Positions 56,216 to 64,000 of a stretch of DNA of 64,000 nucleotides are shown piece after piece. Position numbers and translations under genes: made by a program. The DNA is taken from positions 167,501-231,500 of the forward strand of contig NZ_CP089538.1 of assembly GCF_021233055.1 (NCBI RefSeq), written 5' to 3'. Source of the stretch: Spirosoma oryzicola (lineage in GTDB: Bacteria; Bacteroidota; Bacteroidia; Cytophagales; Spirosomataceae). Position 1 is the first letter of the stretch. Each line of letters starts with the position of its first letter. The notes below the pieces were generated by a model that saw only the letters and a list, made by a program, of their open reading frames with translations, was not told where the DNA came from and did no database searches.

Positions 56216-57727
56216 ATGAAGAAAAGTATTATTTATAGTTTATTGATTCTTGCCGTCGGTGCGCCGATTTGGTGTTACACTGCCCATGCCCAGACTACGC
56301 CACTCAATGCACCAGGTGGGGGAGTAACGGTACAGCCGGGGAGCGTTCCTGCTGGTACAACGGGTACGGTTCAACCACAAACCCCGGCCAACAACGGCGC
56401 AACCGGACCAACGACGACATCGTCCGCAGCTCCTGATCCAAACGCGGCCGCTCCGGCCTTGACAATCAGTGGCTTTCGCCGGTTCAGCGATCCGATGCTT
56501 GAGTCGTTGATTCAACTGGGTTTGGACAATAGCCCGAACCTGAAAGCGGCTTTGAGCCGGTTGGAAGAAGCCCGAATTCGGGTGCAGGTGGCGCAATCAT
56601 TCCTGTCGCCTTCTTTACGAAGTTCGTTACTGGTTACCACACAAAGCCTGTCTGAGCGTCGGCCCTTATCAGTTCCAAACCAGGCTGATCAGCTGCCTCG
56701 CTTTCAGTTGAATACATTTCAGCTTTTACCCATCGACGCTAGCTACGAACTTGATTTGTTTAAGCGGATTCGGAACAGCATCACGGTGGCGAATCTGCAA
56801 GCGCAGGCCAGCGATGCTGACTATCAATCGTTTCGGCTAACACTAGCTTCCGATATTGCCCGTACGTATCTGCTTATTCGGGGTAACGATGCCGAGCAGG
56901 CAGTTTTCCGTCGGAACATTCAATCGCGGGACACAACCTTATCGATCATTCGGGAGCGCTTCCGGGTCGGGTTGATTAATAACATCGATGTACAACGGGC
57001 CGAAACGGACTATGCAAGTTTGCAAGTGACGTTGAAAGGGCTCGAACGCGCGCGTATCGAACTCGTCAACGGCTTAGCTCAGCTTTGCGCGCAGGACCCT
57101 ACCCAGTTTTCGGTACCTGCCGGAACGTTGCCAGCCGCCGTACCAGCGTATCCGTACACCGCTGTGCAGGTCGAACAACTGCAACGTCGTCCTGATTTGC
57201 TACAGTTCACCCGTCAGAATCAGATTGCAACCGCTCAGGTTACGCTCCAGCAAAGTAGTACGCTACCCCGCGTAACCCTTGTTGGATCAGCGGGCGTCTT
57301 GTCGGGCCGGATCGGTCCCTGGTTTACGCCTAGTGCTGCAACGTACATAGTAGGCGTTAACGCGTCGGTACCTATTTATGAGGGGCATCGGGCTCGTCAG
57401 AACATCTCGCTTTCCAGGCAGCTTGCCCAAACGGCGCAGCAGACGTATCAGCAGGCCCTACAACTTGCTCTACGTGATGCCGAAACGGCTTTGGATAATC
57501 AGACACTTTTACGACAGCAGATTGATTTACAGGGACAAACACTAGCGCTGGCTCGTCGAACCGAGCAATATAACCGGGAATTGTATGTTCGAGGACTGGC
57601 TACGTATTTGGAGGTTCTGGATGCGCAACGTACCATTTTAACGGCTGAACAGCAGCTCGTACAGCTTAGAAGCCAGGAAAATCAGTACGCTGTAGCCCTG
57701 TTACGTGCCATTGGCGGGGATTGGTAG
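56216..57727 (+). CDS. NodT/OprM-type outer-membrane efflux protein
   Basis: A 503-aa outer-membrane factor with signal peptide MKKSIIYSLLILAVGAPIWC...AHAQ (about 1-26). The ATG at 56216 is preferred over a TTG eight codons upstream. A Thr/Pro/Gly-rich linker (about 27-78) precedes two outer-membrane efflux repeats, with YELDLFKRIRNSI near 175, QVEQLQRRPDLLQ near 325 and YVRGLATYLEVLDAQRTIL near 460. It lacks an intact adaptor and pump beside it, so it may serve other pumps. No lipobox is seen, unlike many OprM proteins. Confidence 0.9.
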   Translation: MKKSIIYSLLILAVGAPIWCYTAHAQTTPLNAPGGGVTVQPGSVPAGTTGTVQPQTPANNGATGPTTTSSAAPDPNAAAPALTISGFRRFSDPMLESLIQLGLDNSPNLKAALSRLEEARIRVQVAQSFLSPSLRSSLLVTTQSLSERRPLSVPNQADQLPRFQLNTFQLLPIDASYELDLFKRIRNSITVANLQAQASDADYQSFRLTLASDIARTYLLIRGNDAEQAVFRRNIQSRDTTLSIIRERFRVGLINNIDVQRAETDYASLQVTLKGLERARIELVNGLAQLCAQDPTQFSVPAGTLPAAVPAYPYTAVQVEQLQRRPDLLQFTRQNQIATAQVTLQQSSTLPRVTLVGSAGVLSGRIGPWFTPSAATYIVGVNASVPIYEGHRARQNISLSRQLAQTAQQTYQQALQLALRDAETALDNQTLLRQQIDLQGQTLALARRTEQYNRELYVRGLATYLEVLDAQRTILTAEQQLVQLRSQENQYAVALLRAIGGDW

Positions 57728-57793
57728 TTTAAATAATTTATATTTCGGTAACAATTCTGCTTTGGTAAGTAGGAAATCTGCCGTTTGTCTATG

Positions 57794-57801
57794 TACTTTT
57801 G
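57794..57801 (+). promoter_or_regulatory. Candidate -7 box upstream of manC
   Basis: TACTTTTG matches TAnnTTTG, about 104 nt before the manC ATG. No TTG stands at the usual -33 distance, so this is weak. Confidence 0.35.
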
Positions 57802-57904
57802 CTAGCCGTGATCGTTCAGTAAAATTACTGAACTATTCCGTAGTTTTTAAGTAGAATAGTAGCGTCGCAACTTTAGCACATTCAAGTCTATTAGACCACT
57901 ATCA

Positions 57905-58975
57905 ATGAATCATACGTACGTCATCATTATGGCGGGGGGCGTTGGAACGCGCTTTTGGCCCTTTAGCCGGACCAGTTATCCAAAGCAATTTCACGATGTT
58001 TTAGGTACAGGCCGAACGCTTCTCCAGCAAACTGCGGACCGTTTCAACGGTGTTTGTCCACCTGAGAATATTTTTATCGTTACCAGCTCGTTGTACAAAG
58101 ATCTGTGCCAGCAGCAACTGCCGCAGCTTTCGGACGATCAGGTACTCTGCGAACCTATTGCTCGCAATACGGCTCCCTGTATTGCATATGCTTGCTATAA
58201 AATTGCCCAGCAAGATCCGGAGGCCAATATTGTTGTGGCTCCGGCTGATCATATTATTCTTAAGGAAGAAGAGTTTCAGCGTACCATTCGTACCGCTCTG
58301 GATGCTACGCAGAACCAGGACATTCTGGTAACGCTCGGTATTCAGCCAAGCCGTCCGGATACGGGCTATGGCTACATTCAGTACATTCCTGATTCAGCAC
58401 AGTCGGTTAAGAAAGTAAAAACATTTACCGAAAAGCCACACCTCGAACTGGCGCAACAGTTTGTCGAAAGTGGTGAGTTCGTCTGGAATGCGGGTATCTT
58501 CGTCTGGAACGTACAAGCGATTGTCAAAGCGTTCGAGAAATACCTTCCTGAAGTTGCCGAAATTTTTGACGAAGGGAAAGGCAAGTATTACACGAGCGAA
58601 GAAACCGCTTTTATCGACAAAGCGTACTCGCTGACTAAAAGCATTTCCATCGACAACGGTGTGATGGAAAAAGCAGACAACGTTTATGTTGTGCTTAGTG
58701 ACTTTGGCTGGTCGGATCTGGGTACCTGGAAGTCTTTGTACGAGGTGTCGGATAAAAACGACGAAATGAACGTAGTAGACGGTCACGTTCTGCTATACGA
58801 TACCAAAAACTGCATCATCAAAACGCCTAAAGATCGCTTAGTAGCAATTAACGGTCTGGATGGCTTTATCGTTGCCGAATACGACAACGTACTGATGATC
58901 TGTCGGAAGGAAGATGAACAGAAAGTAAAAGCCTTTGTGGCTGATGCCAAAGAGCGCGGTGTTCACTACGTGTAA
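57905..58975 (+). CDS. manC: Mannose-1-phosphate guanylyltransferase
   Basis: Makes GDP-mannose from mannose 1-phosphate and GTP for surface polysaccharides. The nucleotidyltransferase signature is IMAGGVGTRFWPFSR at 8-22. Sugar-binding segments are PSRPDTGYGYIQYI near 139 and FTEKPHLELAQQF near 161, then GEFVWNAGIFVWN. At 356 aa it is the short, monofunctional form without a C-terminal phosphomannose isomerase domain. It stands alone and ends in a GC-rich hairpin. Confidence 0.94.
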   Translation: MNHTYVIIMAGGVGTRFWPFSRTSYPKQFHDVLGTGRTLLQQTADRFNGVCPPENIFIVTSSLYKDLCQQQLPQLSDDQVLCEPIARNTAPCIAYACYKIAQQDPEANIVVAPADHIILKEEEFQRTIRTALDATQNQDILVTLGIQPSRPDTGYGYIQYIPDSAQSVKKVKTFTEKPHLELAQQFVESGEFVWNAGIFVWNVQAIVKAFEKYLPEVAEIFDEGKGKYYTSEETAFIDKAYSLTKSISIDNGVMEKADNVYVVLSDFGWSDLGTWKSLYEVSDKNDEMNVVDGHVLLYDTKNCIIKTPKDRLVAINGLDGFIVAEYDNVLMICRKEDEQKVKAFVADAKERGVHYV

Positions 58976-58992
58976 TTCCTAAATTAGCTCAG

Positions 58993-59031
58993 CACCGTCG
59001 CGGCACGTTGACAAACGGGGCCGCGACGGTG
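58993..59031 (+). terminator. Hairpin after manC
   Basis: CACCGTCGCGGC and GCCGCGACGGTG form a perfect 12-bp stem with a 15-nt loop. TTGACGTTTT follows, so the T run is weak. Confidence 0.65.
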
Positions 59032-59106
59032 TTGACGTTTTCTGAATAAGCGTATCCTTCTTATAAAAATAGTCGGTCAGGACAATCAGACTGAAACAGC
59101 TTTCGT

Positions 59107-59114
59107 TAGTTTTG
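59107..59114 (+). promoter_or_regulatory. -7 box of a small lipoprotein gene
   Basis: TAGTTTTG matches TAnnTTTG, with the start site near 59120 and a leader of about 13 nt to the GTG at 59133. No -33 TTG was found at the ideal place. Confidence 0.42.
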
Positions 59115-59132
59115 CGAACTACCGACTGACTT

Positions 59133-59669
59133 GTGAAAAAACTCTTCCTATCCATATCTATTTGCTTGCTGTGTATTGGTTTACTGACCGACTGCAACGA
59201 TTCTAAGTATGCTTTCTCGCCCGGTGCCGGAGACCCTCGCATTACCGGGACCTGGCAGTTGTACGAGCGACAGTTTCCTAAGGACTCCACGTTATACACG
59301 AAAAATTATTCCTACCAGGTTGTGGTGGTGGATAAACGTAATGTTCGGGTTGTCCGTGACTCAACATTGACGTCGCGGGATACGTCTTTTTACGCCCGGC
59401 GGAGATATCGAGCCAATCCTGCGCAGACGCTGTCATTCGGTACAGATGGGACACTCACTGCCAGCGGTGATGAAATGACGTATTACACCTCGACAAAGCA
59501 TTTTCGCGTCGATTCAACGCAGCAGGACGGATTGGGTGTGAATTTGTATGTCAACACGAACGGTGCCAATCAATATTTCCGACAGGGCGTTTCCTTCCAG
59601 AGCGATACACTTTTACTGAAGCCCAAATGCGAAGGAAATTGCTACCTTAAACTGTATCGCGTGCGGTAG
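59133..59669 (+). CDS. Hypothetical lipoprotein, 178 aa
   Basis: A predicted lipoprotein with start GTG and a typical signal (MKKLFLSISICLLCIGLLTDC, lipobox LTDC at 18-21). The mature part is beta-rich: GTWQLYERQFPKDST, then FGTDGTLTASGDEMTYY, and a closing CEGNCYLKLYRVR. The pattern of a GTW start and a terminal polar strand suggests a lipocalin-like domain, common among small Bacteroidota lipoproteins. There is no known function. It is probably transcribed alone, with the next gene 62 nt away on the same strand. Confidence 0.72.
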   Translation: MKKLFLSISICLLCIGLLTDCNDSKYAFSPGAGDPRITGTWQLYERQFPKDSTLYTKNYSYQVVVVDKRNVRVVRDSTLTSRDTSFYARRRYRANPAQTLSFGTDGTLTASGDEMTYYTSTKHFRVDSTQQDGLGVNLYVNTNGANQYFRQGVSFQSDTLLLKPKCEGNCYLKLYRVR

Positions 59670-59731
59670 GATGTTCTTCCAGACGAAAGAGCGGTAGATT
59701 TAGCTATATTGGCCTGTTAACATCGCTTTAT

Positions 59732-60646
59732 ATGACGCTTCTCAATCGCCGTTTCGTCGCGCTGACGGCTATTTTCGTGTGTTTATCAGCGCTCTGGCAA
59801 TCAACACTTGGTCAGACAAAACCAACGCTAGCCCAACTGCGCGGACAGATCACCGAGGAACTAGCCAAGCAACGTGGTGTTTTTGCGGTCGCTTTCAAAG
59901 ATTTAAGCACTGGTCAGGCGTTAATGATTCGAGAGCATGATGTATTTCATGCGGCCAGTACCATGAAAACGCCCGTTATGATTGAGATTTATAAGCAGGC
60001 TGCCCAACGTCAGTTATCGCTTACGGACTCGATTCCTATTAAAACAGAATTCAAAAGCATTGTGGATGGTAGTCCCTACAGCTTAAGCGCCAGGAATGAC
60101 AGCGACACTGCTATCTACAAACAAGTTGGAACGAAGCGGACGCTTGCGTCGCTGGTTTACGACATGATTATTCTGAGCAGCAATCTGGCGACAAACCTGG
60201 TTATTGAGCAGGCCGATGCCCAGAAGGTGACGCAAACCATGCTTGAATTGGGCGCAAAAGATATCCAGGTCCGCCGGGGTGTCGAAGATTCGAAAGCATT
60301 TGCCCAGGGCCTTAATAATACCACGACGGCCTACGACCTGATGGTGATTTTTGAAAAAATGGCCAACGGTCAGGTCGTTAGTCCGGAAGCGTCAAACGCA
60401 ATGATCAAGGTATTGCTCGATCAGCGATTCAACAGTAAAATTCCCGCTAAATTGCCAAAAGAAGTGAAAGTGGCGCACAAAACGGGTTCTATCGTCGGTG
60501 TCTCGCACGATTCGGGCATCGTGTTTTTACCCGATGGACGGAAGTACGTGCTGGTTCTCTTGTCGAAGGATCTCAAAGACGATCAGGCGGCTGAAAACAC
60601 GTTGGCTACTGTTTCGGAAATGATCTATAACTACGTAAAAGACTAA
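59732..60646 (+). CDS. Class A beta-lactamase-like serine hydrolase
   Basis: A 304-aa exported enzyme with signal peptide (about 1-27, ending STLGQ). Active-site motifs of the penicillin-recognising family are visible: S76-T-M-K79 (ASTMK), SSN at 149-151 in place of the usual SDN, and KTGS at 250-253. E185 in RRGVEDSKAF may be the equivalent of Glu166, but the alignment is uncertain. The family ranges from true beta-lactamases to peptidases of unknown substrate, so resistance cannot be claimed. No AmpR- or BlaI-type regulator adjoins it. Confidence 0.85.
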   Translation: MTLLNRRFVALTAIFVCLSALWQSTLGQTKPTLAQLRGQITEELAKQRGVFAVAFKDLSTGQALMIREHDVFHAASTMKTPVMIEIYKQAAQRQLSLTDSIPIKTEFKSIVDGSPYSLSARNDSDTAIYKQVGTKRTLASLVYDMIILSSNLATNLVIEQADAQKVTQTMLELGAKDIQVRRGVEDSKAFAQGLNNTTTAYDLMVIFEKMANGQVVSPEASNAMIKVLLDQRFNSKIPAKLPKEVKVAHKTGSIVGVSHDSGIVFLPDGRKYVLVLLSKDLKDDQAAENTLATVSEMIYNYVKD

Positions 60647-60758
60647 GCGTCGTTCGTCTGCCTGCACATCCCTGCTTGCTCAGGATAACTAAGTAATTGC
60701 GGTATCGGCAGCCTAACAACGGTCGTTGTCGCCGTTGGCCTGTTACCTGCGTAAAGGT

Positions 60759-61646
60759 TTAGTAAAGTTTAGCCATTGCTCGTACAGGAAACGTACCGAC
60801 TCCTTTAAACTTTGGCGGGATAGCGCTAAACGTAAAACGGTCGTCGGGGAGCGAAGACAAGTTGCACAAATGTTCGACGATTAAAATGGACGCACCTAGT
60901 AACGTGGTGTGTACCGGACGGCTTTTACCGCGTGTATCGTCGATGTTATGGGAGTCGATACCGACTAGTTTTACGCCACAATCACGTAAATAGTCAGCCG
61001 CTTCACTTGTCAGAAACGGATGATTCTCGTAATAGTTGGCCGTGTTCCAGAACTGATCCCAGCCGGTATGAATAAGAACCGCCCGATTCCTGACTTCGTA
61101 CGATTGCACGTGAGCTTTCGTAATAGACAGTGTTTCGGTGTAGGGCACTCGAATAACAATACCTTCCAGATCGGTAAACGCTTCCAGGCCGGTTTCAGAC
61201 AGGTCTTTGCCGTTTTCGAACCGATGAAACGGGCAGTCCAGATAAGTACCTGTATTGGTGACCATCTCGATCCTGCCAATCTGAAACTCTGTGCCTTCCT
61301 CGTAAAGCTGACGCGATTTTTCGCGGCTCAGGTAATCGCAGATGATAGGGGCGGGGAGACCCTTGTACGTCACGAGGCCATCTTCAATGGTATGGCTTAG
61401 ATCGATCAACCGATTTTGCTGTCCAGTACCTTCAATAGGCTTTCGTTTATGCGCTTCAGCAATGATTTCTTTGTTCAGGATTTTGGCAGGACCCACCATA
61501 AGTAGGCGCAAGTCAGCAATGATGTACTCTAGTAAGTCGGCGTCTGAAATATCGTCTCCTGCAATATCCAGTCTAAAATCTTCGCCGGTTAAATTACCAC
61601 CGTTGGTGAATTGAATCTCGAAATCGAACTTAACGCGCTTCTGCAT
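60759..61646 (-). CDS. Cyclase-family protein (KynB-like fold), altered metal site
   Basis: A 295-aa soluble protein. Residues about 78-295 match the cyclase/kynurenine formamidase family, and 1-75 form an extra N-terminal segment. The canonical metal motif HxGTHxDxPxH appears as NTGTYLDCPFH at 131-141: the two histidines of HxGTH are Asn and Tyr, while Asp137 and His141 remain. Such a change would alter or remove the metal site. I recall similar NTGTY sequences in annotated family members, so it may be a genuine subfamily. It starts 36 nt after the thiL stop codon on the same strand. Confidence 0.78.
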   Translation of the reverse strand: MQKRVKFDFEIQFTNGGNLTGEDFRLDIAGDDISDADLLEYIIADLRLLMVGPAKILNKEIIAEAHKRKPIEGTGQQNRLIDLSHTIEDGLVTYKGLPAPIICDYLSREKSRQLYEEGTEFQIGRIEMVTNTGTYLDCPFHRFENGKDLSETGLEAFTDLEGIVIRVPYTETLSITKAHVQSYEVRNRAVLIHTGWDQFWNTANYYENHPFLTSEAADYLRDCGVKLVGIDSHNIDDTRGKSRPVHTTLLGASILIVEHLCNLSSLPDDRFTFSAIPPKFKGVGTFPVRAMAKLY

Positions 61647-61682
61647 AAATTGACAACTACAAGGGTTTACCCGCTTCTATAA

Positions 61683-62711
61683 TTACTTCTGCATAGCTTC
61701 CCAACCCTGCGCACGAATCGGTGTTTGCTGACCTGCTTTGGTAGCCAGCGTTATCTGATTCGGGTCGTTCGTCAAATAACCAATCGCCGTTATACGCGGG
61801 TTATTGGCTAGTTTGTCAAATTCCTGCGGACAGACCGTAAACAGTAATTCATAATCCTCGCCACCGTTGAGTGAAGCCGTTATAGGGCTGATCTTAAATT
61901 CATCGGCCCCCAAATGCGTCTGATCATCAACCGGAATGTTTTCATCAAAAATCACCGCTCCCGTACCGGATTGGCGGCAAATGTGAAGCAGTTCAGAAGC
62001 TAGTCCGTCCGAAATATCGATCATGGCCGTAGGAAGAACACCCAGGTCGCGAAGCTCATGCACAACGTCGGTGCGTGCATCAGGACGGAGTTGCCGTTCT
62101 ACCAGATAAGCGCGTTCTTCCGAAAGATTGGGTTGCATGTTCGGATCGGCCAGAAAAACCTGCTTCTCGCGCTCCAGCAGCTGAAGGCCAAGGTAAGCGG
62201 CTCCAAGATCGCCCGTTACGCAAATCACATCGTTGGGCTGGGCGGTGTTCCGGTACGTGATCAGCTCTTTAGGTACTTTGCCCAGCACCGAAACCGAGAT
62301 GATCAGTCCCGACCTTGAGGCCGTGGTATCACCACCCACCAGATCAACGTTGTAGGCTTCGCAAGCTGCCCGGATGCCCTCGTACAATTCATCAACGGCC
62401 TCAACCGGGAATCGGCTGCTCAGGCCAATGTTGACCGTAACCTGAATCGGCAGGCCATTCATCGCTGCAATGTCCGATACGTTGACGGCAATGGCTTTGT
62501 AGCCGAGGTGTTTCAGGGGGACATACGTCAGGTCGAAATGAATACCTTCAACGAGCATGTCGGTCGCCAGCAAACCGTAGTCGTCACCCCAGTCAAAAAC
62601 AGCTGCATCGTCGCCGATACCGCGAACCGTTTCGGCATGGGCGGGAGCCGGAGTTGCCTGTCGGATACGCTCAATCAGGCCAATTTCGCCAATAGTATTA
62701 AGATCAGTCAT
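61683..62711 (-). CDS. thiL: Thiamine-monophosphate kinase
   Basis: ATP-dependent kinase making thiamine diphosphate from thiamine phosphate. It is 342 aa with the PurM/SelD-type fold. Metal and ATP motifs are GIGDDAAVFDWGDDYGLLATDM near 26-47, NVSDIAAMNGLPIQVTVNIGL near 76-96, VGGDTTAS near 123 and DISDGLASELLHICR near 218. It has no signal peptide. It leads a short minus-strand run with the cyclase-family gene. Confidence 0.94.
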   Translation of the reverse strand: MTDLNTIGEIGLIERIRQATPAPAHAETVRGIGDDAAVFDWGDDYGLLATDMLVEGIHFDLTYVPLKHLGYKAIAVNVSDIAAMNGLPIQVTVNIGLSSRFPVEAVDELYEGIRAACEAYNVDLVGGDTTASRSGLIISVSVLGKVPKELITYRNTAQPNDVICVTGDLGAAYLGLQLLEREKQVFLADPNMQPNLSEERAYLVERQLRPDARTDVVHELRDLGVLPTAMIDISDGLASELLHICRQSGTGAVIFDENIPVDDQTHLGADEFKISPITASLNGGEDYELLFTVCPQEFDKLANNPRITAIGYLTNDPNQITLATKAGQQTPIRAQGWEAMQK

Positions 62712-62744
62712 AAGTTTGCAGGCGATTTACGGACTAGTAAACCA

Positions 62745-62781
62745 CTAAAAAAGCCGTTCCTGTTGACATACGGAACGGCTT
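62745..62781 (-). terminator. Terminator of the small lipoprotein gene
   Basis: AAGCCGTTCC and GGAACGGCTT form a 10-bp stem around an 11-nt loop. On the minus strand TTTTTT follows directly. It separates the lipoprotein gene from thiL. Confidence 0.88.
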
Positions 62782-62804
62782 AATCAAAAAAATGGTTTGC
62801 GCGC

Positions 62805-63257
62805 TTACGGATTCGTCAGCGTATATTTCACGATTTGACCCCCTGTTTTCTGGGTAGTTGTCGTCTGGGTAATCACCAACTCATTATCGCTAATCGAATT
62901 GATTGTGAAATCGAGTTTGCCGGTGGTGTTACCACTTATCGGGGGGCTTATATTTGAGAAGGAAAGTTGTGTATCCGATGGAACTGAGTACTGGCCCGTA
63001 AAAGAAGTTCCTTCAAAATCGGTGAAGGTAACGGTAGGCGCTGCGCTTAAATTCAGCTGGTAATTAGCGTAACCTGGCCGAACATTGCTCGTTGCTCCTT
63101 TTGTATAAACAGTAACGTTGTTCCATTCAATTTTACTGGCTGTCCACACTTTAGCAATTCGTTCAGAAACCGGAGGGGTTTTGGAACCACTGCAACCCAT
63201 CAGCAAACCAATAACGGCTATTGCCGAGAGAAAAGCAGTGAAAGAAGTCTTTTTCAT
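62805..63257 (-). CDS. Hypothetical lipoprotein, 150 aa
   Basis: A predicted lipoprotein. The ATG at 63257 (MKKTSFTAFLSAIAVIGLLMGC) gives a regular signal with lipobox LMGC; a start five codons upstream adds MQQFT without benefit. The mature part is Ser/Thr-rich and beta-rich (VTFTDFEGTSFTGQYSV, LVITQTTTTQKTGG), again like lipocalin-type domains. It has no recognised function and is monocistronic, ended by its own terminator. TAACTTTA lies near 63287-63294 as a one-off -7 box. Confidence 0.75.
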   Translation of the reverse strand: MKKTSFTAFLSAIAVIGLLMGCSGSKTPPVSERIAKVWTASKIEWNNVTVYTKGATSNVRPGYANYQLNLSAAPTVTFTDFEGTSFTGQYSVPSDTQLSFSNISPPISGNTTGKLDFTINSISDNELVITQTTTTQKTGGQIVKYTLTNP

Positions 63258-63365
63258 TGTAAATTGTTGCATATAACAGAAGTGGCTAAAGTTACACTAT
63301 TTTTGTTTTCGCCTGCAACTTTCAGGCACTCAATAATTAGTTGGTCCGACTGAACGGTTATACAA

Positions 63366-63614
63366 ATGCTTACTGATTCGGCAAAGCCGAAAGAATACAC
63401 CCGAGCGCAACTGGCCCTTCGCAATGGCTCCGACCGCGACGAGATCTGGTGCGCCTACGCTGGCCTGATCTATGACGTATCGGCCTCCCGACTTTGGCGT
63501 ACGGGTAAACATTACGAACACTGGGCTGGGCAAGACCTGACGGCTGAACTAGCCGACGCTCCCCACGCTGATTGGGTATTCGCCCGCTTTCCCATAGTAG
63601 GACGGCTTCTGTAA
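63366..63614 (+). CDS. Cytochrome b5-like haem/steroid-binding protein
   Basis: A small 82-aa protein matching the bacterial cytochrome b5-like family. It has KEYTRAQLALRNGSDRDEIW near 9-28, YAGLIYDVSASRLW, then GKHYEHWAGQDLTAELADAPH and the end FPIVGRLL. Histidines at about 49, 52 and 66 are candidates for haem or metal binding. It has no signal peptide. It precedes the BadF-type gene by 35 nt on the same strand, and the two may form an operon. Confidence 0.85.
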   Translation: MLTDSAKPKEYTRAQLALRNGSDRDEIWCAYAGLIYDVSASRLWRTGKHYEHWAGQDLTAELADAPHADWVFARFPIVGRLL

Positions 63615-63648
63615 GCTATCACAAATCAGAGGCCACAAACGCTACATA

Positions 63649-64000
63649 ATGACTACGATTCTCATCGCCGACAGCGGTTCAACCAAAACCGACTGGCGTC
63701 TTGTTAGCGCTGATGAAACTCCCCGCGCTATTCAAACGAATGGCTTCAATCCCTATTATCAAACAACCGAACAGATTATTGATACGCTACGCGTTCAGTT
63801 GCTGCCGGAGCTAAATGGCCAAACCGTAACCGCTGTGTTTTTCTACGGGGCTGGATGCAGCGGGCCGTCGGTAAACTATGTTATCGCCGATGCGTTGCGG
63901 GCGATTCTGCCTGCTGTGAGTCTTGTCGAGGTGAACAGCGATATGTTGGGAGCCGCTCGCGGAGCCGCCGGACGTGAGCAGGGCATCGTTTGTATCTTAG
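63649..64000 (+). CDS. BadF/BadG-type ATPase, probable GlcNAc kinase, truncated by window end
   Basis: The first 117 residues of an actin/hexokinase-fold kinase, open to the window edge. It starts MTTILIADSGSTKTDWRLVS, the phosphate-1 loop of the BadF/BadG/GlcNAc-kinase family. FFYGAGCSGPS follows near 61-71 and EVNSDMLGAARGAAGREQGI near 93-112, matching N-acetylglucosamine/MurNAc kinase-type proteins. A link to murQ earlier in the window (cell-wall sugar recycling) is plausible but unproven. The start is ATG at 63649. Confidence 0.8.
   Translation, partial: MTTILIADSGSTKTDWRLVSADETPRAIQTNGFNPYYQTTEQIIDTLRVQLLPELNGQTVTAVFFYGAGCSGPSVNYVIADALRAILPAVSLVEVNSDMLGAARGAAGREQGIVCIL

Overview
The window looks like chromosomal DNA from a Bacteroidota bacterium, most likely a Cytophagales member near Spirosoma. 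This placement is an inference. It rests on promoters of the TAnnTTTG type, starts with little Shine-Dalgarno sequence, and gene sets typical of the phylum: dxr-rseP-DUF6702, a GH3-family acyl-adenylase, mreBCD, a sigma-54 two-component system driving a MacB-type exporter, and TolC/NodT proteins. Nothing marks the window as a plasmid or prophage, and I see no insertion sequence, tRNA or CRISPR array.

Layout. Positions 1-2.5 kb hold the 3' part of a 23S rRNA gene and a 5S rRNA. Positions 2.5-17 kb hold an almost complete branched-chain amino acid block on the minus strand: ilvD-ilvB-ilvN-ilvC-ilvA-araC-leuC-leuD-cimA-leuB and a separately promoted leuA. LeuCD and LeuB can serve both leucine synthesis (via LeuA) and a threonine-independent isoleucine route (via CimA), while IlvA gives the threonine route. 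leuA has its own promoter, a 16-codon leader peptide with Ile, Leu and Val codons, and a terminator/antiterminator set. This is a textbook-looking attenuator. A 12-bp palindrome recurs only upstream of leuA and ilvD.

Positions 17-22 kb carry murQ, a GlcNAc-2-epimerase-fold protein lacking its catalytic histidines, and lon. Positions 22-28.8 kb form one tight minus-strand operon, GH3 - AAA ATPase - HNH protein - dxr - rseP - DUF6702. The ATPase/HNH pair resembles a Septu (PtuA/PtuB) phage-defence system, is more AT-rich than its neighbours, and overlaps dxr by 4 nt. Positions 29-32 kb carry mreBCD and a free-methionine sulfoxide reductase.

Positions 32-48 kb carry three Planctomycetes-like proteins (cytochrome/LRR, DUF1549/DUF1553, DUF1501). 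They flank a seven-gene tripartite export operon with its own NtrC-type regulator and kinase. In front of that operon lie a sigma-54-like promoter and two tandem palindromes. Positions 48-54.9 kb carry a VOC protein, MscS, glpK, an OmpA/PD40 lipoprotein, a TspO-like membrane protein and a cyclophilin. Positions 55-64 kb hold a DUF952 protein, the broken tail of an RND membrane-fusion protein in front of an intact NodT-type outer-membrane factor, manC, small lipoproteins, a class A beta-lactamase-like protein, a cyclase-family protein, thiL, a cytochrome b5-like protein and the start of a BadF/GlcNAc-kinase-like gene cut by the window edge.

The most interesting items are the leuA attenuator with the shared palindrome, the defence-like pair wired into the dxr operon, the self-regulating sigma-54 export operon, the AGE-fold pseudoenzyme, and the decayed RND pump.
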